Shown here in pieces: positions 25,599-34,251 of a stretch of 57,443 bases of DNA; the first letter of the stretch is position 1, and every line of letters starts with the position of its first letter. The notes below the pieces were generated by a model that made no database searches, was not told the DNA's origin, and was given only the letters and a program-made list of their open reading frames with translations. The translations under genes and the position numbers were made by a program. Source of the DNA: Alphaproteobacteria bacterium (GTDB lineage Bacteria > Pseudomonadota > Alphaproteobacteria > SHVZ01); the NCBI GenBank assembly GCA_016869375.1, contig VGEH01000008.1, positions 1 through 57,443 of the forward strand, given 5' to 3'.

Positions 25599-27201
25599 GG
25601 AAAGGCGCGTCCTGGCGGACTTCGATGAAGGTCGGCGTCTTGGACTTTGTCGAGCCGGCGACCGCGGCCTTGAAGCCGTCGAGGCTGGTCGGGCGGAGCG
25701 CCTCGCAGCCGAAGGCGCGCGCCAGCATCAAATGATCGGGGTTGCGAAGATTGACGCCGATCTCGGCGACGCCGCGCTGCACGAGGCCGTCGCGGATCTG
25801 GCCGTAGCCGTCATTGTTCCACATGATCACGGCGAGCGGCATCTCGAGCTCGACCGCGGTCGCCAGCTCCTGCACGGTGAAGAGCAGGCCGCCGTCGCCC
25901 ACGAGCGCCGCGACTGCCTTCTCCGGCATCGCGAGTTTGGCGCCGATCGCCGCCGGCAAGCCGAAGCCCAGCGTGCCGTAGCCGCTCGGATGGAACCAGG
26001 TGCGCGGCCCGGCGCAGGGATAGAGCTGGTTGCCGGCATAGGCGATCTGGGTCATGTCGCTGACGACGATGCCATCGGCGGGCATCGCGGCGCGGAGCGC
26101 ATCCAGCACCTTCTTGTGGGTCTGGCGGAGCGGCGGCAGCCCGCCATGCAGGCGGCTGCGCGCCTCGGCGACAGCAGCGGCGGATACCTTCGCGTGGCTC
26201 GGCGGCGGATCGGCTTCGAGCGCAGCGACCAGCGCCTTCACTGCGCGTCCGGCGTCGGCGAGGATCGGCACCTCGGCCGGATAGTCGCGATTGAAGTGCT
26301 GCACGTCGACATCGATGCGGATGAGCTTGCCCTCGATCGGCAGGTAGCCCGAATAGTGATCGGTCTCGGCGAGCTCGGAGCCGATCACGATGACGACGTC
26401 CGCCTTGGCCAGAAGGTCGCGGATCGGCTTGTAGATGAGGTTGGCGCCGAGAGAGAGCGGGTGCGTGTCCGGGATCGTGCCCTTGCCGGCCTTGGTCGGT
26501 GCCACGGGGCCGCCGATCATCTCGATCAGCTTCAGCATCGGCGAGCCGACGCGGTTGGCGCCGCCGCCGATGATGACGAAGGGACTGGCGGCGCCGCGGA
26601 TCAGCGCCGCGGCCTGCTCAATCGCGTCGGCGTTGGGTGAGGGGTATCCGACCGGCGTCCGGGCCTTGATCGGAAACTCGGCCGGCATGTCGAGCACGTC
26701 GAGCGGGATCTCGATATGCACCGGGCGCGGGCGGGCGCCCGAGAACACCGAGAAGGCGCGGCCGATCGCGTCCGGCAGCTCGTCCGGATCGAGAATGGTC
26801 TGGCTGAAGGCGGTCAGCGGCGCCATCGCCGCCTGCTGGTTGGTGATCTCGTGCAGGCGCCCTCGGCCGGCACCGAGATCGGCGCGCGCGGCGACGGAGG
26901 AGATCACCAGCATCGGCTGGCTGTCGGAGAAGGCCTGGGCGATCGGCGTCGCGGCGTTGGTGACGCCAGGACCGGTGGTGAAGAGGCAGACGCCCGGCTT
27001 TCCGGAGACGCGCGCATAGCCATCGGCCATGAAGGCGCCGCCCTGCTCGTGACGCGGCGTCACGTGGCGGATCTTGCTGTTCTCGAGACCGCGATAGAGC
27101 TCGAGCGTATGCACGCCCGGAATGCCGAAGGCGAGGTCGACGCCGTAGGCCTCGAGCAGTCGGATGCAGGCGACGCCGGTCGAAGTGCGCGTGGAAGACA
27201 T
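25591..27201 (-). CDS. ThDP-dependent decarboxylase, 5-guanidino-2-oxopentanoate decarboxylase (AruI)-like
   Basis: The product is 536 residues with the three ThDP-enzyme domains: PYR (TPRHEQGGAFMADGYAR with the activating Glu near residue 52), central, and PP (VGDGGLLFTVQEL and MWNNDGYGQIRD for Mg-ThDP). YGVDLAFGIPGVHTLELYRGL and the absence of an FAD-type acetolactate-synthase insert fit the AruI group, which decarboxylates 5-guanidino-2-oxopentanoate in the arginine transaminase pathway. Related paralogues act on other 2-oxo acids, so the substrate is a suggestion. No arginine-pyruvate transaminase (aruH) is in the window. An MFS gene overlaps its 3' end. Confidence 0.75.
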   Translation of the reverse strand: MSSTRTSTGVACIRLLEAYGVDLAFGIPGVHTLELYRGLENSKIRHVTPRHEQGGAFMADGYARVSGKPGVCLFTTGPGVTNAATPIAQAFSDSQPMLVISSVAARADLGAGRGRLHEITNQQAAMAPLTAFSQTILDPDELPDAIGRAFSVFSGARPRPVHIEIPLDVLDMPAEFPIKARTPVGYPSPNADAIEQAAALIRGAASPFVIIGGGANRVGSPMLKLIEMIGGPVAPTKAGKGTIPDTHPLSLGANLIYKPIRDLLAKADVVIVIGSELAETDHYSGYLPIEGKLIRIDVDVQHFNRDYPAEVPILADAGRAVKALVAALEADPPPSHAKVSAAAVAEARSRLHGGLPPLRQTHKKVLDALRAAMPADGIVVSDMTQIAYAGNQLYPCAGPRTWFHPSGYGTLGFGLPAAIGAKLAMPEKAVAALVGDGGLLFTVQELATAVELEMPLAVIMWNNDGYGQIRDGLVQRGVAEIGVNLRNPDHLMLARAFGCEALRPTSLDGFKAAVAGSTKSKTPTFIEVRQDAPFLA

Positions 27202-27301
27202 GAGGGCGCTTTAGCCTCGTCGGGGGAGGGGCGGCTTGGCGGGGCGGCGGCACTCTGGCACGGTTAAGAGAGGCTTCACAACCCTGCGGCGTGGACTGGA
27301 A

Positions 27302-27871
27302 ATGACCGAGAATAAGATCCGCTGTCATCCGCTGGCGCCCGCGCGCTGGGGCGATCTCGAGACCGTCTTCGGTCCCAACGGTGCCAACTCGGGCTGCTGG
27401 TGCATGTGGTTCCGCCGTCCGCGCAAGGAGTGGCAGCAGGCGCGCAGCAAGGGCAACCGCGCGGCATTCAAGAAGCTCGTCGACGAAGAGGCGCCGCTGG
27501 GTGTGCTCGCCTATGTCGACGGGGCGCCGGCGGGCTGGTGTGCCGTGGCGCCGCGCGAGGACTACACGACCCTCGTCGGCTCGCGGCTGTTCCCGCCGAC
27601 GGGCGAGGCCAAGCTCTGGGCGATCACCTGCCTGTTCATTCATCGGGACTATCGGCGCAGCGGCCTCAGCCGGCCCCTGATCGACGCGGCCGTTGCCTAT
27701 GCCCGGAAGAAAGGAGCCCGGACCGTCGAGGCCTATCCCGTGATCGCGCACGGGCGTGCCAACCCGGCTCGTGGCTTCCATGGCTTCGCCGAGATGTTCC
27801 GGGAGGCCGGTTTCGAGGAAATCGACCGTCCGTCCGCAACGCGCGCGCGGATGCATGTCCGGTTTCGCTAG
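27302..27871 (+). CDS. GNAT-family N-acetyltransferase
   Basis: The product is 189 residues starting at ATG 27302 (the frame is open upstream to 27236, but family similarity begins here). It shows NSGCWCMWFRRPRKEW near the N-terminus and the acetyl-CoA loop as HRDYRRSGLSRPLIDAAVAY near residue 115. The N-terminal Cys-Trp-Cys-Met pattern is typical of a GNAT subfamily annotated only as GCN5-related. Single gene; neighbours give no substrate hint. Confidence 0.82.
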   Translation: MTENKIRCHPLAPARWGDLETVFGPNGANSGCWCMWFRRPRKEWQQARSKGNRAAFKKLVDEEAPLGVLAYVDGAPAGWCAVAPREDYTTLVGSRLFPPTGEAKLWAITCLFIHRDYRRSGLSRPLIDAAVAYARKKGARTVEAYPVIAHGRANPARGFHGFAEMFREAGFEEIDRPSATRARMHVRFR

Positions 27872-27931
27872 CGGTGCGCGGAGACCACCCCTTATAGTCC
27901 CGGCCCAACCCGATACTCCGACCTGGCCGAA

Positions 27932-28651
27932 ATGACCTTCGATCCTGCCTTCTGGACCGCTCTCGGCCAGATCATCGGCATCAACATCATTCTCTCGGGC
28001 GACAACGCGGTGGTGATCGCGCTTGCCTGTCGGAACCTGCCGGAACGCTACCGCAACAAGGCGATCGTCGCCGGATCGGCCGGCGCGATCATCCTCCGCA
28101 TCATCTTCTCGGTCTTCGTCGTCGAGCTGATGTCCTTCCCCTGGCTCAAGCTCATCGGCGGCGTCCTGCTGCTGTGGATCGGCGTCAAGCTGATCGTGCC
28201 CGAAGGCGAGCACGGCGACGGCATCGAGGGCTCGGGAAGCCTGTGGGGAGCGATCCGGACCGTTGTCATCGCCGATGCGGTGATGAGCCTGGACAACGTC
28301 ATCGCCATTGCGGCGGCTGCGCGCGGAAGCTTCACGCTGCTGGTGGTCGGGCTTGCGATCTCGATCCCGCTGATCATCGTCGGCTCGCAGTTGATCCTGA
28401 AAATCCTGATCAAGTATCCGATCCTGGTGATCGCCGGCGGTGGTCTTCTCGGCTGGATCGCGGGCGAGGTCATCGCCGGGGATCCGGCGCTCGAGCCATG
28501 GGTCGACGCCAATGCGGCATGGCTGCATTTCTGGGCGAAGCCGATCGGTGCCGTGGTCGTCATCGCCATCGGCAAGACGATCGCCTGGCGCCGTGCTTCC
28601 GGCGCGCCGGTTCATGAGGTCGAGGATCTTTCCGAAGGAGAGCGCAAATGA
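27932..28651 (+). CDS. TerC family integral membrane protein (YjbE type)
   Basis: The product is 239 residues with about seven membrane helices. The conserved acidic membrane motifs are GINIILSGDNAVVIALA (residues 12-28) and VIADAVMSLDNVIAIAAA (about 112-130), the paired Asp-containing repeats of TerC proteins. Members are Mn2+/Ca2+ exporters or help metal loading of exported proteins. It overlaps the universal stress gene by 4 nt (ATGA), a frequent pairing that suggests a shared stress function. Confidence 0.92.
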   Translation: MTFDPAFWTALGQIIGINIILSGDNAVVIALACRNLPERYRNKAIVAGSAGAIILRIIFSVFVVELMSFPWLKLIGGVLLLWIGVKLIVPEGEHGDGIEGSGSLWGAIRTVVIADAVMSLDNVIAIAAAARGSFTLLVVGLAISIPLIIVGSQLILKILIKYPILVIAGGGLLGWIAGEVIAGDPALEPWVDANAAWLHFWAKPIGAVVVIAIGKTIAWRRASGAPVHEVEDLSEGERK

Positions 28652-29082
28652 CGGGCGATCTGTCGAAGGTCCTGGTCACGGTCGACGGCTCGCCGCAGGC
28701 CGAGCGTGCCGTCAGGCACGCGATCGAACTGCATAAGATCGGCCAGGTGCGAGAGATGCATCTGCTCAATGTGCAGCCGCCGCTCTCGGGCGACGTCGCC
28801 AGCTTCGTCGACAAGCCGACGCGCGACGACTATCACCGCGAGGAAGCCGACAAAGCGCTCGACAGCGCGCGCAAGCTGTTCAAGGCCGCCGGCATCGCCT
28901 TCAAGGAGCATGTCGGTGTCGGCCAGCCGGCGCCTGCCATCGTCGCCTTCGCCAAGAAGCTCGGCTGCGGTCAGATCGTCATGGGAACCCATGGCCTCGG
29001 TGCCGCGCTCCGGCTGGTCCTGGGCTCGGTCGCGCAGGAAGTCGTGCGTGAAAGCGAAGCGGCGGTGACCGTCGTCAAGTAG
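28648..29082 (+). CDS. Universal stress protein, UspA family
   Basis: The product is 144 residues. It has the single Usp domain: strand 1 with VLVTVDGSPQAERAVRHA, and the C-terminal ATP-binding loop GTHGLGAALRLVLGSVAQEV (the G-2x-G-9x-G-S pattern), ending in the usual AVTVVK strand. It is translated from an overlap with terC behind a GAAGGAG site. Role by family: nucleotide-binding stress-survival protein in the cytoplasm. Confidence 0.93.
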   Translation: MTGDLSKVLVTVDGSPQAERAVRHAIELHKIGQVREMHLLNVQPPLSGDVASFVDKPTRDDYHREEADKALDSARKLFKAAGIAFKEHVGVGQPAPAIVAFAKKLGCGQIVMGTHGLGAALRLVLGSVAQEVVRESEAAVTVVK

Positions 29083-29086
29083 GCGG

Positions 29087-29108
29087 CGCCGGCGATCAGC
29101 TGCCGGCG
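29087..29108. terminator. Bidirectional hairpin between convergent usp and cyclase-like genes
   Basis: CGCCGGC (29087-29093) and GCCGGCG (29102-29108) form a 7-bp GC-only stem with an 8-nt loop just after the usp stop; the stop of the convergent gene (29096-29098) lies in the loop. No T-run on either side. Confidence 0.4.
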
Positions 29109-30274
29109 GGCGCGGCCTCGCGCATCTGGGCGAACATCTTGACCATCTGCTCGGCCGAGAGGTCGTAGCGGAACTTCTCCGCCTCGAACTTGTCGAGCTC
29201 GCTGCGCTTGACGCCGAGCTCGGTGCGCGTGCCCATCTCGTCGACCATCACGACGTTGGCGTTGAAGCACTCGTGCAGATAGCCGTGCTTGTCCTCGATC
29301 TTGAATCCCTCGACGCCGTAGCGCCCCTCCTTGAGCTCGGCGCCGGTTAGGTAGGAGCGGAGCTCGGTCAGCGGGAAGTCGCCGACTTCGAGGCCGGACA
29401 GCTTCGCCATTGCCGCGGCCGCCTGGGTCATGAACATCGGCGTGTCGACCTCGCGGCCCGGAACGTTGTCGAGCGGGCGGCGGAAGGCGCCGATCAGCAC
29501 CTGGCTCGAAAGCGTCTTCGAGATCAACCGGGCGAGCGTGATCGTCACTTCGCCGACGATGTATTCGAAGCCGCGCGGGCTCGTGCCCTCGACCTGGTGA
29601 TAGGAGTAGTGCGGGCCGATGGTGAAGCAGGCGCGCAGCACGGGCACGAAGCCCTTCTGCCCTTCGCGCAGCGCGCGCGCATTGTCGGCGAGAATCAGGA
29701 TCAGCGAGATGTATGTGGAGATGTCGGCCTGGAGCCCGGTCGATCGGTTCCAGACGTAGAAGCCGTCGCCGACCGTCGAGCGCGCCAGCTCGGCCTCGAT
29801 GCCGATCTGGCGCAGCTTCTTGGTGGCGCCGTTGATGCTGTATTCGAGCGAGTTGAGCTGCGCCACCTGCTCGATAGAGGAGGCGCGGCTGAAGCCTACG
29901 ATGTCGAACAGCATCACGGCGCGAAAGCCGGTGCGCGTGACCGAGTAGCGGCGGATCAGGTTGTCGATCACCGCCGGCGGCAGCTCCTCCCGGCCGTCGC
30001 CGATCGGCAGGGGCACCACGATCTTCGTCGGCCGCGCCTGCAGGTCCTTGCACAGGTTGAGGAAGGGCTCCGAGGCCATGTGCCGCTGGCCCTGGAAGAC
30101 CTGCGGCACGGTGACCGATGCCTCGAACACGCGCTGGGTCGGGACGACGCAGAGATGGACGGTCTGGCCTTCGTGGCTCCAGCCGACGACCATGTACTGG
30201 CCGAGACGCCATGTGGCGTTGATCGCGAGATCGAGTTCGCGCAGAGATTCGGCAACCGCCTCGCGGTAGCTCAT
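29096..30274 (-). CDS. Class III nucleotidyl-cyclase-fold protein, probably degenerate
   Basis: The product is 392 residues. Residues 115-260 carry a cyclase homology domain: MLFDIVGFS with Asp124 and STVGDGFYVW with Asp170 give the two metal-binding Asp. The later GPHYSY, RGFEYIVGE and LARL match the usual GxHxG / RxEYxxxGD / NxxAR region. The transition-state Asn appears replaced (Ile246 by alignment) while Arg249 is kept, and the base-selecting Lys is absent, so activity on ATP or GTP is doubtful. Residues 1-110 and 270-392 show no known domain and no membrane segment. It follows a pentapeptide-repeat gene by 11 nt. Confidence 0.75.
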   Translation of the reverse strand: MSYREAVAESLRELDLAINATWRLGQYMVVGWSHEGQTVHLCVVPTQRVFEASVTVPQVFQGQRHMASEPFLNLCKDLQARPTKIVVPLPIGDGREELPPAVIDNLIRRYSVTRTGFRAVMLFDIVGFSRASSIEQVAQLNSLEYSINGATKKLRQIGIEAELARSTVGDGFYVWNRSTGLQADISTYISLILILADNARALREGQKGFVPVLRACFTIGPHYSYHQVEGTSPRGFEYIVGEVTITLARLISKTLSSQVLIGAFRRPLDNVPGREVDTPMFMTQAAAAMAKLSGLEVGDFPLTELRSYLTGAELKEGRYGVEGFKIEDKHGYLHECFNANVVMVDEMGTRTELGVKRSELDKFEAEKFRYDLSAEQMVKMFAQMREAAPAGS

Positions 30275-30285
30275 CTCATCTCACT

Positions 30286-31512
30286 TTAGGCCGCGCGGCG
30301 CTTGATCGCCGGAAGCTTCGCGCCCTCGGTCACGGCGCCCTCGAAGTCGGTGTTGTGGAGCTGTGCTTCGGTGAGGTCGGCGCCGCTGAGCTTCGCGCGC
30401 GTCAGCTTGGCGCTGCGAAGATCGGCGCGCCTCAGGACCGCGTTGTCGAGGACCGAGGGGAAGAGCCGGTTGCCCGGAAGGATCAGCGGCGAAATGTCGG
30501 CGTCGCGAAGGTCGGCGAAGTTGAGCCGGGCGCCGGTCAGGTTGGCGCCGCGGAGATCGGCGCCATCCATGCGGCAGCCGCGCATGTCGGCGCCCTGGAG
30601 GCGTGCCCCCTGCAGCGAGATGCCGCGCATGGAGATGCCGTAGAAGACAGTATTGCGCGCGACCAGCCCGGTCAGGTGCATGCCGTCGAGCGCGGGACCG
30701 CCGCGGAGATCGACGTCGGAGAGGTCGCAGACCTCGCCCTCGCGGCCGGAGGTTCGGACCCAGAGATCATGCAGCCGCAGCATCTCGGGGATCGGTTTGG
30801 ACAGCTCGGCGACGGTCCGGCCCTGCGGCTTGTCGGTCAGCGCACCGGCCATGTTCGCGCTGGAGAGATCCGCATTCTCGAGCTTGGCGCCGGTCAAGAT
30901 CGCGTTCTCGAGCTTGGCGCCGCGGAGATTGGCCGAGGCGAGATTGGCGCCCTGCAGGTTGACGCCGGACAGGTTGGCGCTGCGGAGGTCGGTCCGCGAG
31001 AGCTGGCAGCCAACCATGATCGCGTCGGTGAAGTCCGTCTGCGCCGCATAGGCCTCGCTGACATCGGCGCCGGTCAGGTCGCAGGCGCCGAGATCGGTGG
31101 TCATGCGCGAGAGATTGCCGCCCTTGACGCGCTTGGTGATCGATCCTTCGCGGAGGTCGGCACGATGCAGATTGGCACGGACAAGCACCGCGCCCCTGAG
31201 GCGGCAGCCGCGAAGATCGGCGCCGACCAGCCGCGTGCCTTCGAGATTGGCCTCGGTCAGGTCCGCGGCGAAGAACACGGCTTCATCGAGATTGCACTGG
31301 GAGAGATCGGCCCCGACCAGCGAAGCGCCGGTGAAGTCGGCGCCCTTGAGATTGCTGCCGGCCATGATGAGGCCGCTCAGGTCGTGGAACTGCAACGCCG
31401 CCCGGCGACCGCCCGGCTTGCTCAGGGTGAATTTGAGGTGGGCATCCAGAATGTCGCGCAACTGCGTGTGCGTCACGCGCTGCCGCTCCGGCGCCTCGGT
31501 CGCCGACATCAC
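30286..31512 (-). CDS. Long pentapeptide-repeat protein
   Basis: The product is 408 residues. After a 35-residue N-terminal segment (THTQLRDILDAHLKFTLSKP), residues 45-225 and 268-400 consist almost wholly of A(D/N)LXX pentapeptides, such as ADLTEANLEG and ANLRGAKLEN. These form right-handed quadrilateral beta-helices. The two helix blocks are split by a non-repeat insert (about 226-266, with EMLRLHDLWVRTSGREGEV). No signal peptide. Such proteins can mimic DNA or act as scaffolds. It is the first gene of a two-gene unit with the cyclase-like protein, suggesting joint action. Confidence 0.92.
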   Translation of the reverse strand: MMSATEAPERQRVTHTQLRDILDAHLKFTLSKPGGRRAALQFHDLSGLIMAGSNLKGADFTGASLVGADLSQCNLDEAVFFAADLTEANLEGTRLVGADLRGCRLRGAVLVRANLHRADLREGSITKRVKGGNLSRMTTDLGACDLTGADVSEAYAAQTDFTDAIMVGCQLSRTDLRSANLSGVNLQGANLASANLRGAKLENAILTGAKLENADLSSANMAGALTDKPQGRTVAELSKPIPEMLRLHDLWVRTSGREGEVCDLSDVDLRGGPALDGMHLTGLVARNTVFYGISMRGISLQGARLQGADMRGCRMDGADLRGANLTGARLNFADLRDADISPLILPGNRLFPSVLDNAVLRRADLRSAKLTRAKLSGADLTEAQLHNTDFEGAVTEGAKLPAIKRRAA

Positions 31513-31800
31513 ACTACCCCCGTCCTCCCGGCACCGGCCCCCGCCGATGCCGCATCCCCGACCCCTGGGTTAAAGTTAGGATACGCCTAAAATAGTACAG
31601 AATGAAGGGTCGCCAACGGATGATCCTCTACGCGAAAATCACCCGGCGGGCTTGTGAACTTTGACACATCTCCGGGCCGGGCGCGACTGCCGGGACCCCG
31701 ATCCGAAACTTCTACGGCATTTCATCCCTATCGGACCGCGCTTGGCCGATCACGGGCACGCGAGGCACACTCCGGCCGACGCCGTTCGGGGGGAAGCGCC
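31513..31800. promoter_or_regulatory. 288-bp intergenic region between divergent pentapeptide and SDR genes
   Basis: No coding sequence is visible. The part next to the pentapeptide gene is C-rich; 31570-31625 is unusually AT-rich for this genome and holds the inverted motif TTAGGATACGCCTAA (31576-31590). Both divergent promoters must lie here, but no convincing -35/-10 pair stands out. A GGGGGGAAG site at about 31788-31796 serves the SDR start. Confidence 0.5.
31576..31590. promoter_or_regulatory. Inverted motif TTAGGATA-NN-CCTA (copy 1)
   Basis: TTAGG and CCTAA arms with a 5-nt centre in the AT-rich part of the divergent region. A near-identical sequence occurs upstream of the ABC binding-protein gene (34252-34266, minus strand). 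It is a candidate operator for an unknown regulator. Confidence 0.35.
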
Positions 31801-32568
31801 ATGGGTCAGGACCTGTTCTCGCTCGCGGGCCAGGTGGCCCTGGTGACCGGCGCGTCTAAAGGCCTCGGCCTTGCCATGGCGGAAGCCATGGCCGAGGCCG
31901 GGGCTACCGTCGCGCTCAATGGCCGCACCGCGGCCACGCTCGACGTCAAGGTCAGGGAACTCGCCGCCAAAGGGCTGAAGGCATCCGCCTCGCCCTTCGA
32001 CGTGACCGATCCGGCGGCCTGCCGGAAGGCGATCGCCGACGTCATCGCCCGCCACGGCAAACTCGACATCCTGGTCTGCAACGCCGGCAACCAGCACCGG
32101 AAGCCGCTGATCGAGTGGGACCTCGATGCGTGGCACAGCCTGATGGACACGCATCTGACCTCGGCCTTCGTGCTGGGACAGGAAGCGGCCAGGCACATGA
32201 TTCCGCGCGGCACCGGCCGCATCATCATGATCGGCTCGATCATGTCGACCCTGGCGCGGCCGACGGTGCATGCCTACACCGCGGCGAAGAGCGGCCTCTG
32301 GGGCCTGACACGCACCATGGCGGCCGAGCTCGGCCCCAAGGGCATCAACGTGAATGCGATCGCGCCCGGCTTCTTCGTGACCGACATGAACACGGCGCTG
32401 GTCGAGAACCCTCAGTTCAAGTCCTGGATCGAAGGGCGCGTGCCGCTCGGCCGTTGGGCCGATCCGAAGGAGCTGGGCGGCGCCGCCGTGTTCCTGGCCT
32501 CCAAGGCCGGCTCCTACGTCAACGGCCACCTGCTGACTGTCGACGGCGGCCTCGTCACCTCGGTCTGA
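31801..32568 (+). CDS. SDR-family oxidoreductase (gluconate 5-dehydrogenase-like)
   Basis: The product is 255 residues. It is a classical short-chain dehydrogenase: NAD(P) loop TGASKGLGLAMAEAM near residue 18, NAG motif VCNAGNQHRKP, catalytic Ser in IIMIGSIMS, YxxxK as HAYTAAKSG, and the terminal GHLLTVDGGLV. It resembles gluconate 5-dehydrogenase and 3-oxoacyl-ACP reductase-type enzymes and would act on a small polyol or keto acid. The ATG at 31801 has a GGGGGGAAG ribosome site; the frame is open upstream to 31654 without support. Confidence 0.9.
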   Translation: MGQDLFSLAGQVALVTGASKGLGLAMAEAMAEAGATVALNGRTAATLDVKVRELAAKGLKASASPFDVTDPAACRKAIADVIARHGKLDILVCNAGNQHRKPLIEWDLDAWHSLMDTHLTSAFVLGQEAARHMIPRGTGRIIMIGSIMSTLARPTVHAYTAAKSGLWGLTRTMAAELGPKGINVNAIAPGFFVTDMNTALVENPQFKSWIEGRVPLGRWADPKELGGAAVFLASKAGSYVNGHLLTVDGGLVTSV

Positions 32569-32582
32569 GGCCCGAAACGAAA

Positions 32583-32602
32583 CGGGCGCCCGAAGGCGCC
32601 CG
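32583..32602. terminator. Bidirectional terminator hairpin
   Basis: CGGGCGCC (32583-32590) and GGCGCCCG (32595-32602) form a perfect 8-bp stem with a CGAA tetraloop, between the convergent SDR (stop 32568) and ABC binding-protein (stop 32626) genes. The stable tetraloop stem supports termination in both directions, though no long T-run follows. Confidence 0.65.
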
Positions 32603-32625
32603 CTCGTCGACGACGATACCCTGTC

Positions 32626-34227
32626 TTACGACTTCTTCTCGAGGTTCCAGTAGACCATGCGCGGCAGGTCGAGGATGCCGGTCACGTTCTTCCGGTAGCC
32701 GATCTTCGCGAGGTACTGGCCCATCGGGATGTAGGGCACGACCTCGTAGAAGCGCTTCTGGAAGCGGTCGATCCAGTCCTTGCGCTGCGCGTCGCCGCTG
32801 ATCGTCAGGAACTCCAGACGGATCTTCTCGAGCTGCTCGTCGCAGGGCCAGCCGAACCAGTTCTTGCCGTCGCAGGGCGTCGGCGCGGTGGTGTTGGTGA
32901 TCGGGTTACCCATGAAGTTGCCCGGCGCGTAGGAGAACAGCACGTTCCAGGCGGCGCGATTGGTCGCCGATGGCGCCTCGCGGTTTTGGCGACGCGTCAG
33001 GATCGTGCTCCAGTCCATCGTCTGCAGGTCGGTCTTGAAGCCGACCTCCTTGAGGGCCTGGTCGGTCAGCAGCGCCATCTCGCCGACGATCTTGTTGTCG
33101 GAGGCGCTGAGGATGATGATCGGCTCGTCCTTGTAGCCGAGCTCCTTGAGAAGCTGACGCGCCTTCTCTTTCTTCGCGGCCACGGGCAGCGTCGTCCAGT
33201 CGCCGAGGCCGGCATTGGTCTCGAGCGGCGAGTTGCAGACATAGGGCGACCAGCAGATCTTCTGCAGATCGGGCGGACCGGCGATGACGTCGAGGAACGC
33301 CTTCTGGTCGAGGGCGTAGAGCAGCACCTGCCGGACCTTCGGATTGTTGAAGGGCGGGATCAGGTGGTTGGCGCGCCAGACGAGCTGGTTGCCGAGCTTG
33401 TTGATGACGCGGGTCTCGACCTGCGGGTTGGACGCGACCAGCCTTTCCAGATCGACGGGGAAATACTCCATGACGTCGACCTCGCCGGCGCCAAGCGCCT
33501 GCACGCCGGTGGCCGGGTCGGGGATGTACATCCATTCCAGGCGGTCGATGCGCACCGTCTTGGCGCCGCCATAGCCGTCCGGCTTGTCCGAGCGCGGCAC
33601 ATAGGCGGCGTTCTTTTTGTAGACGACCTTGCTGCCCGGGACCCATTCCTCCTTCACGAAGGTGAAGGGGCCGGAGCCGATCGTCTCGGTCACCGCCGTG
33701 TTGGGGTCGGTCATCGCCTCCTTCTCGCGCATGACGAAGGCGGGGTTGCCCGAGTTGGACAGGACCTCGAGGACCGGCCCGAAGGCTTCCTTGAACTTGA
33801 TCTCGAAGGTGTCCGCCCCGGTCGCCGTGATGTCGGCGATCTTCGAGAACATGATCTGCGCGCCGATGATCTTCACGCCCCAGCGCTTCAGCGACGCGAC
33901 GGCGTCCTTGGACGTGACCGGCGTGCCGTCGTGGAACTTCAGGCCCGAGCGCAGCTTGAACGACCAGGTGAGGCCATCGGCGCTCTTCGTCCAGCTTTCC
34001 GCCATCTGCGGCGCCGGGCCGAACTTCTCGTTCTCGGCGAAGATCACGTCGTAGATGTTGTAGGCATGCGCCGCGGTGACATCGGCCGTGGTCACGATCG
34101 GGTCGATGATCTTGAGGTCCGCCTGCGCGACGATCTTCAGCGTCTGGGCTTGGGCGGGCGAGGCGAGCAGAAAGGCGAGCGCGGCTGCAGCGCCGAGCGC
34201 CTTCAGGCCATAGAGAGAACGAGTCAT
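32626..34227 (-). CDS. ABC transporter substrate-binding protein, peptide/nickel family (SBP_bac_5)
   Basis: The product is 533 residues. A Sec signal peptide (hydrophobic AAAALAFLLA, cut after AQA near residue 27) is followed by the SBP family 5 pattern: MAESWTKSADGLTWSFKLRSGLKFHDGTPV cannot be mistaken for other families (positions about 80-110), then SGPFTFVKEEW and VRQVLLYALDQKAFL. It binds peptides, opines or similar ligands in the periplasm. No permease or ATPase genes accompany it, so it must share a transporter encoded elsewhere. It is the last gene downstream of acyl-CoA ligase, hydroxyacyl-CoA dehydrogenase and formamidase on the same strand, after a 104-nt gap with its own regulatory motif. 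Confidence 0.92.
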   Translation of the reverse strand: MTRSLYGLKALGAAAALAFLLASPAQAQTLKIVAQADLKIIDPIVTTADVTAAHAYNIYDVIFAENEKFGPAPQMAESWTKSADGLTWSFKLRSGLKFHDGTPVTSKDAVASLKRWGVKIIGAQIMFSKIADITATGADTFEIKFKEAFGPVLEVLSNSGNPAFVMREKEAMTDPNTAVTETIGSGPFTFVKEEWVPGSKVVYKKNAAYVPRSDKPDGYGGAKTVRIDRLEWMYIPDPATGVQALGAGEVDVMEYFPVDLERLVASNPQVETRVINKLGNQLVWRANHLIPPFNNPKVRQVLLYALDQKAFLDVIAGPPDLQKICWSPYVCNSPLETNAGLGDWTTLPVAAKKEKARQLLKELGYKDEPIIILSASDNKIVGEMALLTDQALKEVGFKTDLQTMDWSTILTRRQNREAPSATNRAAWNVLFSYAPGNFMGNPITNTTAPTPCDGKNWFGWPCDEQLEKIRLEFLTISGDAQRKDWIDRFQKRFYEVVPYIPMGQYLAKIGYRKNVTGILDLPRMVYWNLEKKS

Positions 34228-34251
34228 CGCGGCGATCCCCTGGAGTTTCCG

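Noticed and set aside
26618..28615. 665-codon minus-strand open frame over the GNAT and terC genes
   Set aside because: It reads antisense through two well-supported genes and in another frame through the ThDP decarboxylase; no recognisable protein features.
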